Shown here piece by piece: positions 36,937 through 45,677 of a stretch of DNA of 64,000 nucleotides. The DNA is taken from the NCBI RefSeq assembly GCF_009184905.1, contig NZ_WESC01000007.1, positions 124,001 to 188,000 of the forward strand, given 5' to 3'. Position numbers and translations under genes: made by a program. This DNA is from Parvibaculum sedimenti. GTDB lineage: Bacteria > Pseudomonadota > Alphaproteobacteria > Parvibaculales > Parvibaculaceae. Within the stretch, counting starts at the first letter, position 1. Each line of letters opens with the position of its first letter. The notes beneath the pieces are model-generated. The model worked only from the letters and a program-made list of their open reading frames with translations, ran no database searches and was not told the origin of the DNA.

Positions 36937-38330
36937 TGGCTGAAACACTGAAGGTAATTTCTCCCGTCGACGGGAGTGTGTATGTCGAGCGGCCTCTCGC
37001 CACCTGGGCAGAGGTCGATGAGGCGCTGTCCGAGGCGAAGCGCGCCCAGGCGGCGTGGAAGCTCGTGCCTGTCGCGGAACGTGCCGCGCTCGCGCTTCGC
37101 TTCGTTGAAGCCTTCACCGCGATGAAGGACGAAGTCGTGCCCGAGCTCGCCTGGCAGATGGGTCGTCCCATCGCCTATGGCGCGGGCGAAGTCCGCGGCT
37201 TCGAGGAACGCGCGCGCTACATGGTCGATATCGCAGCCGACGCGCTCGCCGATATCGATGTCGGTCCGAAGGAAGGCTTTCATCGCTGGATCAGGCGCGA
37301 TCCGCTCGGCGTCGTGCTCGCGGTCGCCGCGTGGAACTATCCCTACCTCATCTCGGTCAATGTCGTCGTTCCAGCGATCATGGCCGGCAATGCCGTCATC
37401 TTGAAACATTCCGGCCAGACGCCGCTCTGTGCCGAACGCTTTGCGCAGGCTTTCGAAAAGGCCGGCGCGCCGGATGGCCTCTTTCAGGCGATCCACATGA
37501 GCCATGAGATGACGGAGAAGACGATCGGCGATCCTCGCGTCGATTACGTCGCCTTCACGGGCTCCGTCTCCGGCGGACATGCCGTGGTAAAGGCAGCCTC
37601 CGGCCGCTTCATCAATGTCGGCCTCGAGCTCGGCGGCAAGGACCCGGCCTATGTCCGCCCCGATGCCAACCTGCCCTTCGCGGTCGAGAACCTCGTCGAT
37701 GGCGCCTTCTTCAACTCGGGCCAGTCCTGCTGCGGCAAGGAACGGATCTATGTGCATGAAGCGGTCTATGACGAATTCGTCGATGGCTTCGTGGACCTGA
37801 CGAAGAAATACAAGCTCGGCAGTCCGCTCGATTCCTCGACCACGCTCGGGCCGATGGTCCGGTCTTCCGCCGCGGCTTTCGTCCGTGGACAGATCGAAAG
37901 CGCTGTGTGCGGCGGCGCGAAGGCGCTGATCGACGAAAAGCTCTTCCCGGCGTCGAAGGCAGGTACACCCTATCTCGCGCCGCAGGTTCTCGTCGATGTG
38001 AACCACCAGATGGAAGTGATGCGCGAGGAGAGCTTCGGCCCCGTCATCGGCATCATGAAGGTGCGCTCCGACGATGAAGCCGTTCAGCTGATGAACGACA
38101 GCCCCTATGGGCTCACCGCCTCTGTCTGGACGGAAGACGAAGACGCCGCCATCGCCATTGGCGAGAAGGTCGAGACGGGAACATTCTTCATGAACCGTTG
38201 CGACTATCTAGACCCGGCTCTCCCCTGGACCGGCGTCAAGGACACGGGTCGCGGTGCGACGCTTTCGAGCGTCGGCTATGAATTCCTGACGCGGCCCAAA
38301 AGCTATCACCTGCGGACAAAAACAAAATGA
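36936..38330 (+). CDS. NAD(P)-dependent aldehyde dehydrogenase
   Basis: 464 residues from ATG 36936, overlapping the ligase stop by one base. The catalytic glutamate is in LELGGKDP and the catalytic cysteine in NSGQSCCGKERIYV; the cofactor part is VLAVAAWNYP. The family oxidises aldehydes to carboxylates. In this cluster it would act on a gamma-glutamylated aminoaldehyde such as gamma-glutamyl-aminoacetaldehyde. Its stop overlaps the Fe-alcohol dehydrogenase start (ATGA), so the two oxidations are tightly coupled. Confidence 0.92.
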   Translation: MAETLKVISPVDGSVYVERPLATWAEVDEALSEAKRAQAAWKLVPVAERAALALRFVEAFTAMKDEVVPELAWQMGRPIAYGAGEVRGFEERARYMVDIAADALADIDVGPKEGFHRWIRRDPLGVVLAVAAWNYPYLISVNVVVPAIMAGNAVILKHSGQTPLCAERFAQAFEKAGAPDGLFQAIHMSHEMTEKTIGDPRVDYVAFTGSVSGGHAVVKAASGRFINVGLELGGKDPAYVRPDANLPFAVENLVDGAFFNSGQSCCGKERIYVHEAVYDEFVDGFVDLTKKYKLGSPLDSSTTLGPMVRSSAAAFVRGQIESAVCGGAKALIDEKLFPASKAGTPYLAPQVLVDVNHQMEVMREESFGPVIGIMKVRSDDEAVQLMNDSPYGLTASVWTEDEDAAIAIGEKVETGTFFMNRCDYLDPALPWTGVKDTGRGATLSSVGYEFLTRPKSYHLRTKTK

Positions 38331-39505
38331 TCGACAAGTACCCTTCCCTTTCCGCCAACTGGAACTATCCGACGAAAGTTCGCTTCGGTCCGGGCCGCAT
38401 CAAGGAACTGGCGGATGCATGCCGCGCCGCTGGCATATCGCGCCCTCTGCTCGTCACCGATCCCGGCCTGAAGCCGATGCACATGATCCTCGATGCCATC
38501 GGCTCGCTCGAACAGAACGGCTTGCCGAGCGCGCTTTTCGCCGATGTGCATCCCAATCCCATCGGCGCCGATGTCGAAGCGGGCCTCAAGGTTTTCCGCA
38601 ACGGCAAGCATGACGGCGTGATCGTCTTCGGCGGCGGCAGCGCCATGGATGCGGGCAAGGCCATCGCCTTCATGTCAGGTCAGACGCGGCCCATGTGGGA
38701 CTATGAGGACCGTGAGGACTGGTGGACCCGCGCCGATGCGAAGGGCATCGCCCCCATCGTCGCCGTGCCAACGACTGCCGGCACGGGCTCTGAAGTCGGT
38801 CGCGCCGCCGTCATCACCGATGAGCGCGACCACACAAAGAAGATCATCTTCCATCCGAAGATGCAGCCCGTGGAAGTGATCGCGGACCCGGAACTCACCG
38901 TCGGCCTCCCCGCCCACATTACGGCGGCGACGGGCATGGATGCCCTCTCGCACAATCTCGAAGCCTATTGCTCGCCCTTCTGGCATCCGATGGCGCAAGG
39001 CATCGCGCTCGAAGGCATGCGGCTCGTAAAGGACTGGCTGCCCACCGCTGTCAAACAGGGCAGCAATATCGAGGCGCGTTCCTACATGCTGGCGGCATCC
39101 TCGATGGGCGCGACCGCGTTCCAGAAGGGCCTCGGCGCCATGCATTCGATGAGCCATCCCTGCTCGTCGCTGCGCGGCACGCATCACGGCCTCACCAATG
39201 CCGTCGTCATGCCCTATGTGCTTGTCCACAACAAATCCGCGATCGAGGAAAAGCTCGCCGCGGCGGCGCGCTACATGGGCCTCAAGGATCAGAGCTTCAA
39301 CGGCTATGTCGATTGGGTGCTGGCGATCCGCGAGGAAATCGGCATTCCGCACACGCTGAAGGAAATCGGCGTCGATCTCGACGCGATCCCGGAAGCCGCG
39401 CCCATGGCGCTCGAAGATCCGTCGACCGGCGGCAACCCGTTGCCCATGACCGTTGGCGATTATGAAAAGCTCTATCGCAACGCGATCGAGGGCCGCCTCG
39501 TCTGA
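38327..39505 (+). CDS. Iron-containing alcohol dehydrogenase
   Basis: 392 residues. The cofactor motif GGGSAMDAGKAIAF and the metal-binding residues spread over DALSHNLEAYCSPFWHP and MHSMSHPCSSLRGTHHGLTNAV (one Asp and three His in the family) are visible. Group III dehydrogenases oxidise primary alcohols with NAD. In the context of the ligase and the aldehyde dehydrogenase, an alcohol group on a glutamylated amine is the most likely substrate. An alcohol dehydrogenase would not be needed for putrescine or amine-oxidase routes, so it is the clue that the original compound is an amino alcohol. Confidence 0.9.
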   Translation: MIDKYPSLSANWNYPTKVRFGPGRIKELADACRAAGISRPLLVTDPGLKPMHMILDAIGSLEQNGLPSALFADVHPNPIGADVEAGLKVFRNGKHDGVIVFGGGSAMDAGKAIAFMSGQTRPMWDYEDREDWWTRADAKGIAPIVAVPTTAGTGSEVGRAAVITDERDHTKKIIFHPKMQPVEVIADPELTVGLPAHITAATGMDALSHNLEAYCSPFWHPMAQGIALEGMRLVKDWLPTAVKQGSNIEARSYMLAASSMGATAFQKGLGAMHSMSHPCSSLRGTHHGLTNAVVMPYVLVHNKSAIEEKLAAAARYMGLKDQSFNGYVDWVLAIREEIGIPHTLKEIGVDLDAIPEAAPMALEDPSTGGNPLPMTVGDYEKLYRNAIEGRLV

Positions 39506-39508
39506 CGA

Positions 39509-39847
39509 CTACTCGGGATGGCCCGGCACCCATGCGCCATTGGCGTCGTGGTGGCCGGGCACCCATCCTTGCGATTTCTGCCCCGGCTCGGCGGGCGCGT
39601 GCACCGGCCCCGTACTCTCATAGGTCGGCACGTATCCCTGCTTGCTCTGATGCCCCGGCACAATGCGGCTCGGAGGCTCGACAGCAGGCGGCTTTTGCTG
39701 CTGCGTTTTCGGCTGCGTCGAAATGACCGGAGGCGTCGCGGGCCTCACCGGCTCCCACGGAAATTGGCCCGCATATAGCGGCGTCATCGCGCCAAAAAGC
39801 GCGAAAAAAGCTGCAATCGTTTGAATCCGGATACGCATGGCACACAT
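39509..39847 (-). CDS. Small secreted protein with YXWGXW-like (W-x-P-G-H) repeats
   Basis: 112 residues from ATG 39847, which has GGAGG 8 bases upstream; a second ATG is at 39838. An N-terminal signal peptide (about 6-25, ending near LYAGQ) precedes a proline/glutamine-rich middle. The end has two copies of a WVPGH motif (SQGWVPGHHD, GAWVPGHPE) and a related IVPGHQ earlier, reminiscent of YXWGXW repeat proteins. These are periplasmic or outer-membrane, function unknown. It converges with the dehydrogenase gene across 3 bases and is divergent from panC. Confidence 0.7.
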   Translation of the reverse strand: MCAMRIRIQTIAAFFALFGAMTPLYAGQFPWEPVRPATPPVISTQPKTQQQKPPAVEPPSRIVPGHQSKQGYVPTYESTGPVHAPAEPGQKSQGWVPGHHDANGAWVPGHPE

Positions 39848-39935
39848 ATGGGAAGCCTCCTCGCGCTTCGCCAGCCTCGTTGAGGACACTAGCTCAATCG
39901 TTTAAGGTCCGCCCGGATTTCCCGGAGAAGCGACC

Positions 39936-40802
39936 ATGACCATCGACACGACCAGCTATGCCATCCCCGTTGCGCGCAGCGTCGCGAGCCTTCGCGCCGT
40001 CATTGCGGACTGGCGCAAGCAAGGACTGAAAGTCGGCCTCGTTCCGACCATGGGTGCACTTCACTCCGGCCACCTTTCGCTCGTCGATCTTGCAAAAACG
40101 AAAGTCGACCGCGTCGTCGTCTCGATATTCGTCAACCCGACGCAATTCGCGCCGAACGAGGATTTCGGCGCCTATCCGCGCACCGAAGCCGCCGATGCCG
40201 AAAAGCTCGCCGGACATGGCGACCTCATCTTCGCCCCCTCGGCTGCGGAAATGTATCACCCCGGTTTTTCGACCACGGTTTCTGTCGCAGGCGTTTCCGC
40301 GCCGCTCGAAGGCCAGTTCCGCCCGACGCATTTCGCGGGCGTCGCCACCGTCGTCGCGAAGTTGCTCATTCAGGCGCTTCCCGATATTGCCTGTTTCGGC
40401 GAGAAGGACTGGCAACAGCTCGCCGTCATCCGCCGCATGGCCGAAGACCTCGACATTCCGGTCGAAATCCTCGGCGGCGCGATCCTGCGCGAAGCCGACG
40501 GCCTCGCCATGTCGTCACGCAATGTCTATCTCTCGGAACGGGAGCGGGAGGCGGCAGGCCAGTTGAACGTGATCCTGCGCGAAACGGCGGCGAAGGTCGC
40601 GGCCGGCACGATCATTCCCGAAGCGACAAGCGAAGGCGCGGACCGCATCCGCGCGCTTGGCTTCGACCATGTGGATTATCTGGAAGTGCGCGACGCCGCA
40701 TCGCTGGAGATTTTCCCGTCGGGCCATCCAACCGCGCCCGCACGCATTCTCGTCGCCGCTAAGATCGGCCGCACGCGCCTCATCGACAATATGCCGGTCT
40801 AG
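39936..40802 (+). CDS. panC: Pantothenate synthetase
   Basis: 288 residues. PanC joins pantoate and beta-alanine using ATP. The motifs VPTMGALHSGHLSL (HIGH-like), FVNPTQFAPNEDF, CFGEKDWQQLAVIRRM and SSRNVYLSERER (KMSKS-like) are all present. It is a lone panC; panB is not in the window. It overlaps the DUF1489 gene tail-to-tail by 4 bases. Confidence 0.97.
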   Translation: MTIDTTSYAIPVARSVASLRAVIADWRKQGLKVGLVPTMGALHSGHLSLVDLAKTKVDRVVVSIFVNPTQFAPNEDFGAYPRTEAADAEKLAGHGDLIFAPSAAEMYHPGFSTTVSVAGVSAPLEGQFRPTHFAGVATVVAKLLIQALPDIACFGEKDWQQLAVIRRMAEDLDIPVEILGGAILREADGLAMSSRNVYLSEREREAAGQLNVILRETAAKVAAGTIIPEATSEGADRIRALGFDHVDYLEVRDAASLEIFPSGHPTAPARILVAAKIGRTRLIDNMPV

Positions 40803-41233
40803 AGCAAGCCCAGCTCCTCCAGCTCGCGACGCATGTCTTCCGGCATGTCGTCAACCTCATCCACGCCCTTCACATCCTCGGGCGCGTCCTTCGGGTCGAG
40901 ATAGCGCCATCCCTGAAAGGGGCGGCGCTCGCGGCGGCGCACCAGCACGATTTCAGGATCGAGCACCAGGCGGCAACGCTTGATGCCCTCGCCATCGACG
41001 AAGGGTTCGATCTCCACGATCCGTTGCCGACAGCGGATGATGCCCTTCATCACCCAGTAGAGCGATCCGCCTTCGAGGATTTCCGCCGCCCGCGTCGGCA
41101 CCATTCGTGTGACGTGCGCGAGCATGGGCTTCTCCTTGCGCTTGCGCTTCTCCGCAAGACGCTCGGCCTGCCAGGACCGCAGATCCTCGACGTCGTCCGC
41201 GCCGACACAAAGCTTGATGAGATGAAGCGTCAC
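40799..41233 (-). CDS. DUF1489 family protein
   Basis: 144 residues, starting with GTG 41233 that overlaps the carboxylase stop (GTGA). The family pattern is clear: LHLIKLCVGADDVEDLRSW, TRMVPTRAAEILEGGSLYWVMKGIIRCRQ and LVLDPEIV followed by RRPFQGWRYL. DUF1489 is a conserved alphaproteobacterial family with no assigned function. The overlap with the methylcrotonyl-CoA carboxylase alpha gene indicates translational coupling, which may be meaningful or a result of close packing. Confidence 0.88.
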   Translation of the reverse strand: MTLHLIKLCVGADDVEDLRSWQAERLAEKRKRKEKPMLAHVTRMVPTRAAEILEGGSLYWVMKGIIRCRQRIVEIEPFVDGEGIKRCRLVLDPEIVLVRRRERRPFQGWRYLDPKDAPEDVKGVDEVDDMPEDMRRELEELGLL

Positions 41234-43230
41234 GCCTCGTCCTTCTTGACCTCGAACACGACCAGCGCCGCACCCGCCTCCACCTGATCGCCGGGCGCGA
41301 CATTGACTGAGGCTATGATGCCATCGGCCGCCGCCGCAAGCGTCTGCTCCATCTTCATCGCTTCCATGATGACGAGGCCCGTGCCCTTCTTCACATGGAC
41401 GCCCGCCTCCGCCATGACGGCCACGATCTTGCCCGGCATGGGCGATTTCAGCGCGCCCGTGTCGCCCTCCGTCGCCACATCGACATCGAGCGGATCGGGA
41501 ATGGTGAAATCGCGGGTAGCACCGCGCAGGATCACGCTGAAGCCGCACCCGACGCTCACGAAGCCCGCCTTGAACCGCAGACCATCGACCGTTGCGACGA
41601 TCTCGCCTTGCGCATTCATCGCGCCAGCCAAGAGATGCTCAACGCCGTGATGCGTGAAGCGCCACCCCTGATCCTCTGGCGTAACACGAATGCTCAGCAC
41701 CTCATCTCCCAGCATAAGCTTCAACGTCTCGCTTCGGGCGCCGCCAAGCGTCCAACTATCCGAGGCTACCCAAGGCGACCGGCGGTCGCCTGCAAGCGCC
41801 TCCGCACGCGCCAAAAAATGGCCAACCAGCGCTGCGCCGATCACATGCGCATCAAGCGTCTCCACCGGTACAAGCGCGGCGATATGACGGTCGATATAGC
41901 CCGTGTCGATATCGGCCTCACGGAACGGATCATGCCCCATGATCTCGGCAAGGAAAGCGAGATTGGTGCGCGGGCCCGCCACTTCCGTATCGAGCAGGAA
42001 GCGACGCATCTTCGCCAGCGCCGCCGTGCGGTCCTCGCCATGCGCGATGATCTTGCCGATCATCGGATCGTAGAACATGGAAACTTCGTCGCCCTCCTCC
42101 ACGCCCATATCGGCGCGAATGCCTTCTTCTTCCGGCAGGCGCAAGCGCGTCAGCTTGCCGGTCGAGGGGAAGAAGTTTTTTGCCGGGTCTTCGGCGTAGA
42201 GACGCACTTCGACGGCATGACCGTTGAGCGGAATGTCCTTCTGCGCCAGCGGCAATCTCTCGCCGGCTGCGACGCGGAGCTGCCATTCGACGAGGTCGGT
42301 GCCGGTGATCGCTTCGGTCACGGGATGCTCGACCTGAAGCCGCGTGTTCATTTCCATGAACCAGAAGGCGTCAGCGCGAAGCCCGTTGGAACCGTCGGCG
42401 ATGAATTCCACCGTGCCCGCGCCGCGATAGCCGATGGCCTTGACCGCCGCCACCGCCGCCTCGCCCATGGCGCGGCGCATCTCTTCGGGCATTCCCGGTG
42501 CAGGCGCTTCCTCGATCACCTTCTGGTGGCGCCGCTGCAGCGAGCAATCGCGCTCGTGCAGATAGACGGCATTGCCATGCGCATCGGCAAAGACCTGGAT
42601 TTCGATATGGCGCGGACGCGTGACATATTTTTCGATCAATACACGTTCGTCGCCAAAGGCGGCCAGTGCCTCGCGCTGCGCGCTCTTGAGTTCCGTCGCG
42701 AAGGAGGCCGGCTCGTCCACGCGGCGCATGCCCTTGCCGCCGCCGCCCGCCACCGCCTTGATGAGAACGGGATAGCCGATCTTCTGTGCTTCGCCCTCAA
42801 GAAAGAGCGCATCCTGCTCCGCGCCGTGATAGCCCGGAACGACGGGAACACCCGCCTTCTCCATCAGCGCCTTGGCGGCATCCTTCAAACCCATCGCCTT
42901 GATCGCGGATGCGGGCGGTCCGACGAAAATCAGTCCCGCCTTTTCGCAAGCCTCGGCGAAGGCGACATTCTCGGAGAGAAAACCATAGCCCGGATGGATC
43001 GCCTCCACGCCGGACCGCTTCGCGGCCTCGATGATCTTCTCGATGACGAGATAGGAATCCTTCGCCTGGGCAGACCCGATGTGAACGGCGGCGTCCGCCT
43101 GCCTGACATGATAGGCGCCAGCATCGGCATCGGAATAGACGGCCACGGTGCGCAACCCGAGGTGCTTTGCCGTGCGCATGACGCGCGCCGCGATCTCGCC
43201 GCGATTGGCGATGAGGAGTGAAGAAAACAT
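41230..43230 (-). CDS. mccA: Methylcrotonyl-CoA carboxylase alpha subunit (biotin carboxylase + biotin carrier)
   Basis: 666 residues. The biotin carboxylase domain begins LLIANRGEIAARVMRTAKHLG, has the glycine-rich ATP lid VAGGGGKGMR and the catalytic MNTRLQVEHPVTE. A linker domain follows, then the biotin-carrier domain with the lysine in MEAMKMEQ (about 622). The size fits the alpha subunit of 3-methylcrotonyl-CoA carboxylase. The partner gene mccB lies just upstream on the same strand, separated by a palindromic repeat. Other acyl-CoA carboxylase identities (geranyl-CoA) cannot be excluded but isovaleryl-CoA dehydrogenase nearby favours leucine catabolism. Confidence 0.9.
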   Translation of the reverse strand: MFSSLLIANRGEIAARVMRTAKHLGLRTVAVYSDADAGAYHVRQADAAVHIGSAQAKDSYLVIEKIIEAAKRSGVEAIHPGYGFLSENVAFAEACEKAGLIFVGPPASAIKAMGLKDAAKALMEKAGVPVVPGYHGAEQDALFLEGEAQKIGYPVLIKAVAGGGGKGMRRVDEPASFATELKSAQREALAAFGDERVLIEKYVTRPRHIEIQVFADAHGNAVYLHERDCSLQRRHQKVIEEAPAPGMPEEMRRAMGEAAVAAVKAIGYRGAGTVEFIADGSNGLRADAFWFMEMNTRLQVEHPVTEAITGTDLVEWQLRVAAGERLPLAQKDIPLNGHAVEVRLYAEDPAKNFFPSTGKLTRLRLPEEEGIRADMGVEEGDEVSMFYDPMIGKIIAHGEDRTAALAKMRRFLLDTEVAGPRTNLAFLAEIMGHDPFREADIDTGYIDRHIAALVPVETLDAHVIGAALVGHFLARAEALAGDRRSPWVASDSWTLGGARSETLKLMLGDEVLSIRVTPEDQGWRFTHHGVEHLLAGAMNAQGEIVATVDGLRFKAGFVSVGCGFSVILRGATRDFTIPDPLDVDVATEGDTGALKSPMPGKIVAVMAEAGVHVKKGTGLVIMEAMKMEQTLAAAADGIIASVNVAPGDQVEAGAALVVFEVKKDEA

Positions 43231-43252
43231 CAGACGAGACCCTTCTTATTTC

Positions 43253-43346
43253 CCGTCATGGCCCGGCTTGTCCGGGCCATCCACGTCTTCCGAACGGTTG
43301 CGATCACAGAAAGACGTGGATGCCCCGCATGAAGCGGGGCATGACG
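43253..43346. repeat. Three-stem palindromic intergenic repeat, copy B
   Basis: Outer arms GTCATG and CATGAC frame two hairpins, ATGGCCCGG-loop CTTGT-CCGGGCCAT and ATGCCCCGC-loop ATGAA-GCGGGGCAT. These are linked by CCACGTCTT...AAGACGTGG, a 9-bp pair around ~21 bases. It lies between mccB and mccA, so it is transcribed within their mRNA. It is the same architecture as 24806-24893, with the hairpins in the opposite order. Confidence 0.85.
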
Positions 43347-43379
43347 CCCGAGTTCAGGTGAGGAAGAATGCATGGCCCC

Positions 43380-44987
43380 TCACATCCGGAACACGCCGAA
43401 GCGCGTATCCGGTACTGGCGTGTTGAGCGTGGCGGAAAAGGCAAGCGCGAGGACGCGGCGGGTTTCGCGGGGCGTGATGATGCCGTCATCCCAGAGCCGC
43501 GCCGTGGCGAAATAGGGATGCCCTTCCTTCTCATATTGCGCGCGGATCGGCGCCTTGAAGCTGTCTTCGTCTTCCGCGCTCCAGCTTTCCCCGCGCGCTT
43601 CCATGCCTTCGCGCTTCACAGTGGCGAGAACGCTTGCCGCCTGTTCGCCGCCCATGACGGAGATGCGCGCATTGGGCCATGTGAAAAGGAAACGTGGAGA
43701 GTAGGCGCGTCCGCACATGCCGTAATTGCCCGCGCCGTAGGAGCCGCCGATGACCAGCGTGATCTTGGGCACATCGGCGCAGGCAACCGCCGTCACCATC
43801 TTCGCGCCGTCCTTCGCGATGCCGCCGGTTTCATATTCGCGGCCCACCATGAAGCCCGCGATGTTCTGAAGGAACAGAAGCGGGATGCGGCGCTGGCAGC
43901 AAAGCTCGACGAAATGAGCAACCTTCAACGCCGACTCCGAAAAGAGAATGCCGTTATTCGCAACGATACCGATGGGAATGCCATGAAGCTTGGCAAAGCC
44001 GGTAACGACGGTCGTTCCGTAAAGCGCCTTGAACTCGTCGAACTCCGAACCGTCGACCAGCCGCGCAATGACCTCGCGCACATCGTACTGGATCGAAAGC
44101 GCGTGCGGCACGACGCCATCGAGTTCCGCCTCGTCGTAAAGCGGCGCAACCGGCTCTGAAAGCGGGATGTTCACTTGCTTCTGGCGGTTGAGCGTCGAGG
44201 CGATCTGACGCGCGATGGCAAGCGCGTGATTGTCGTCCATAGCGTAATGGTCGGTAACGCCCGACTTGCGCGAATGGACATCGGCGCCGCCGAGGTCTTC
44301 CGCCGTCACCACCTCGCCCGTCGCCGCTTTCACCAGCGGCGGCCCACCGAGGAAAATGGTGCCCTGCTTGCGCACGATGATCGTCTCATCCGACATGGCC
44401 GGCACATAGGCGCCGCCCGCCGTGCAGGAGCCCATGACGACTGCGACCTGCGGAATGCCCTTCGAGGACATGCGCGCCTGATTGTAGAAGATGCGGCCGA
44501 AATGCTCGCGGTCGGGGAAAATCTCCGCCTGGTTTGGCAGGTTCGCGCCCCCGCTATCGACGAGATAGAAGCATGGCAGATTGTTCTCGAGCGCGACCTC
44601 CTGCGCGCGGAGATGCTTCTTCACCGTCACGGGATAATAGGTGCCGCCCTTGATCGTCGCATCGTTGCAGACGATGACGCATTCCTGCCCCGCCACGCGG
44701 CCAATGCCAGTGATGATGCCCGCCGCGTTGATCGCTTCGCCATACATGCCATGCGCGGCCATGGGCGACAGTTCGAGAAACGGCGTACCCGGATCGATGA
44801 GGCCATGCACGCGGTCGCGCGGCAGGAGCTTGCCCCGGGACACATGCCGTTCGCGCGAGCGCTGGTCGCCCCCCTCCGCCGCCTTTGCCCGTTCGGCCGC
44901 AAGCTCGGCGACGAGCCGCGACATGGCATCGGCGTTTTCCCTGAAGCGCGCATCGCGCGGATTGATATTGGTCTTGAGAATGGACAT
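43380..44987 (-). CDS. mccB: Methylcrotonyl-CoA carboxylase beta subunit (carboxyltransferase)
   Basis: 535 residues. The crotonase-type carboxyltransferase fold is shown by [38 protein letters not shown] (acyl-CoA oxyanion hole), [18 protein letters not shown], and the second-half [13 protein letters not shown] and [20 protein letters not shown]. These are the hallmarks of MCC beta, which transfers carboxyl from biotin to 3-methylcrotonyl-CoA in leucine breakdown. It is the first gene of the minus-strand unit mccB-mccA-DUF1489 and is divergent from the TetR gene over an operator-like palindrome. Confidence 0.95.
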   Translation of the reverse strand: MSILKTNINPRDARFRENADAMSRLVAELAAERAKAAEGGDQRSRERHVSRGKLLPRDRVHGLIDPGTPFLELSPMAAHGMYGEAINAAGIITGIGRVAGQECVIVCNDATIKGGTYYPVTVKKHLRAQEVALENNLPCFYLVDSGGANLPNQAEIFPDREHFGRIFYNQARMSSKGIPQVAVVMGSCTAGGAYVPAMSDETIIVRKQGTIFLGGPPLVKAATGEVVTAEDLGGADVHSRKSGVTDHYAMDDNHALAIARQIASTLNRQKQVNIPLSEPVAPLYDEAELDGVVPHALSIQYDVREVIARLVDGSEFDEFKALYGTTVVTGFAKLHGIPIGIVANNGILFSESALKVAHFVELCCQRRIPLLFLQNIAGFMVGREYETGGIAKDGAKMVTAVACADVPKITLVIGGSYGAGNYGMCGRAYSPRFLFTWPNARISVMGGEQAASVLATVKREGMEARGESWSAEDEDSFKAPIRAQYEKEGHPYFATARLWDDGIITPRETRRVLALAFSATLNTPVPDTRFGVFRM

Positions 44988-45029
44988 GGGCGCGACCGGA
45001 TGATTGAAGATGGGGCCGGACTGGTATAA

Positions 45030-45049
45030 AAACGATCATACGTTCGTTT
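45030..45049. promoter_or_regulatory. Operator-like palindrome between mccB and the TetR gene
   Basis: AAACGA (45030-45035) and TCGTTT (45044-45049) are inverted around 8 bases within the 87-base divergent gap. The size suits a TetR dimer. It lies upstream of both mccB (start 44987) and the regulator (start 45075), so one site could control both. Confidence 0.5.
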
Positions 45050-45074
45050 CCTGATCCCCACAAGGCCGCCATTC

Positions 45075-45665
45075 ATGAGCAGAACCAGAGGTTCCTCCGG
45101 CCCGAAAACGCTGGCCGCCATCAACGAGGCCGGCCTCGACCTCATCTATACGGCCGGCTACGAGGCCATGAGCCTTCGGGAACTCGCCGCCAAGGTTGGC
45201 CTTCAGCCGGGGTCGCTCTACAACCACATCGAAACGAAGCAGGACCTCCTCTTCGACCTCATCCACAATCACATGGTGATGCTGCTCGCCCGCGTCGATG
45301 CGGAGCTTGAGGGCGTCGAGGGACCGGTCGAGCGGCTCAAGGCCTTCGTTGCCTTCCATCTCGACTATCACATCGAGCGCAAGCGCGAGGTCTTCATCGG
45401 CTCTGCCGAGCTGAGGAGCCTGACCCCGAAGAACCGCAAGACCATCGTGACGCTGCGCCGCGCCTATGAAGACCGGCTCTGCGATATTCTGAAAACGGGT
45501 GCAGCAAAAAGGCTCTTCGCGGTCTCGGATATTCGCGTGACGGCCTATGCCCTGCTCGCCATGCTCACGGGCATCTGCACGTGGTACGATCCCAAGGGCC
45601 GCGTCAGCCGCCGGAAGCTGATCGACATTCACACGCGCCTCGTACTCGACGGCGTGACGGCATAA
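45075..45665 (+). CDS. TetR family transcriptional regulator
   Basis: 196 residues. The N-terminal helix-turn-helix is AGYEAMSLRELAAKVGLQPGSLYNHIETKQDL, canonical for TetR, and the rest is a helical ligand-binding domain. Its position divergent from mccB and the palindrome between them suggest it represses the leucine-catabolism operon until an acyl-CoA inducer binds. It is followed 12 bases later by an NTF2-like gene on the same strand. The effector is unknown. Confidence 0.92.
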   Translation: MSRTRGSSGPKTLAAINEAGLDLIYTAGYEAMSLRELAAKVGLQPGSLYNHIETKQDLLFDLIHNHMVMLLARVDAELEGVEGPVERLKAFVAFHLDYHIERKREVFIGSAELRSLTPKNRKTIVTLRRAYEDRLCDILKTGAAKRLFAVSDIRVTAYALLAMLTGICTWYDPKGRVSRRKLIDIHTRLVLDGVTA

Positions 45666-45677
45666 GAGGGAGAAGAC

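Noticed and set aside
41395-43221. Open frame antisense to mccA
   Set aside because: Shadow of a conserved biotin carboxylase; no ribosome binding site or domain.
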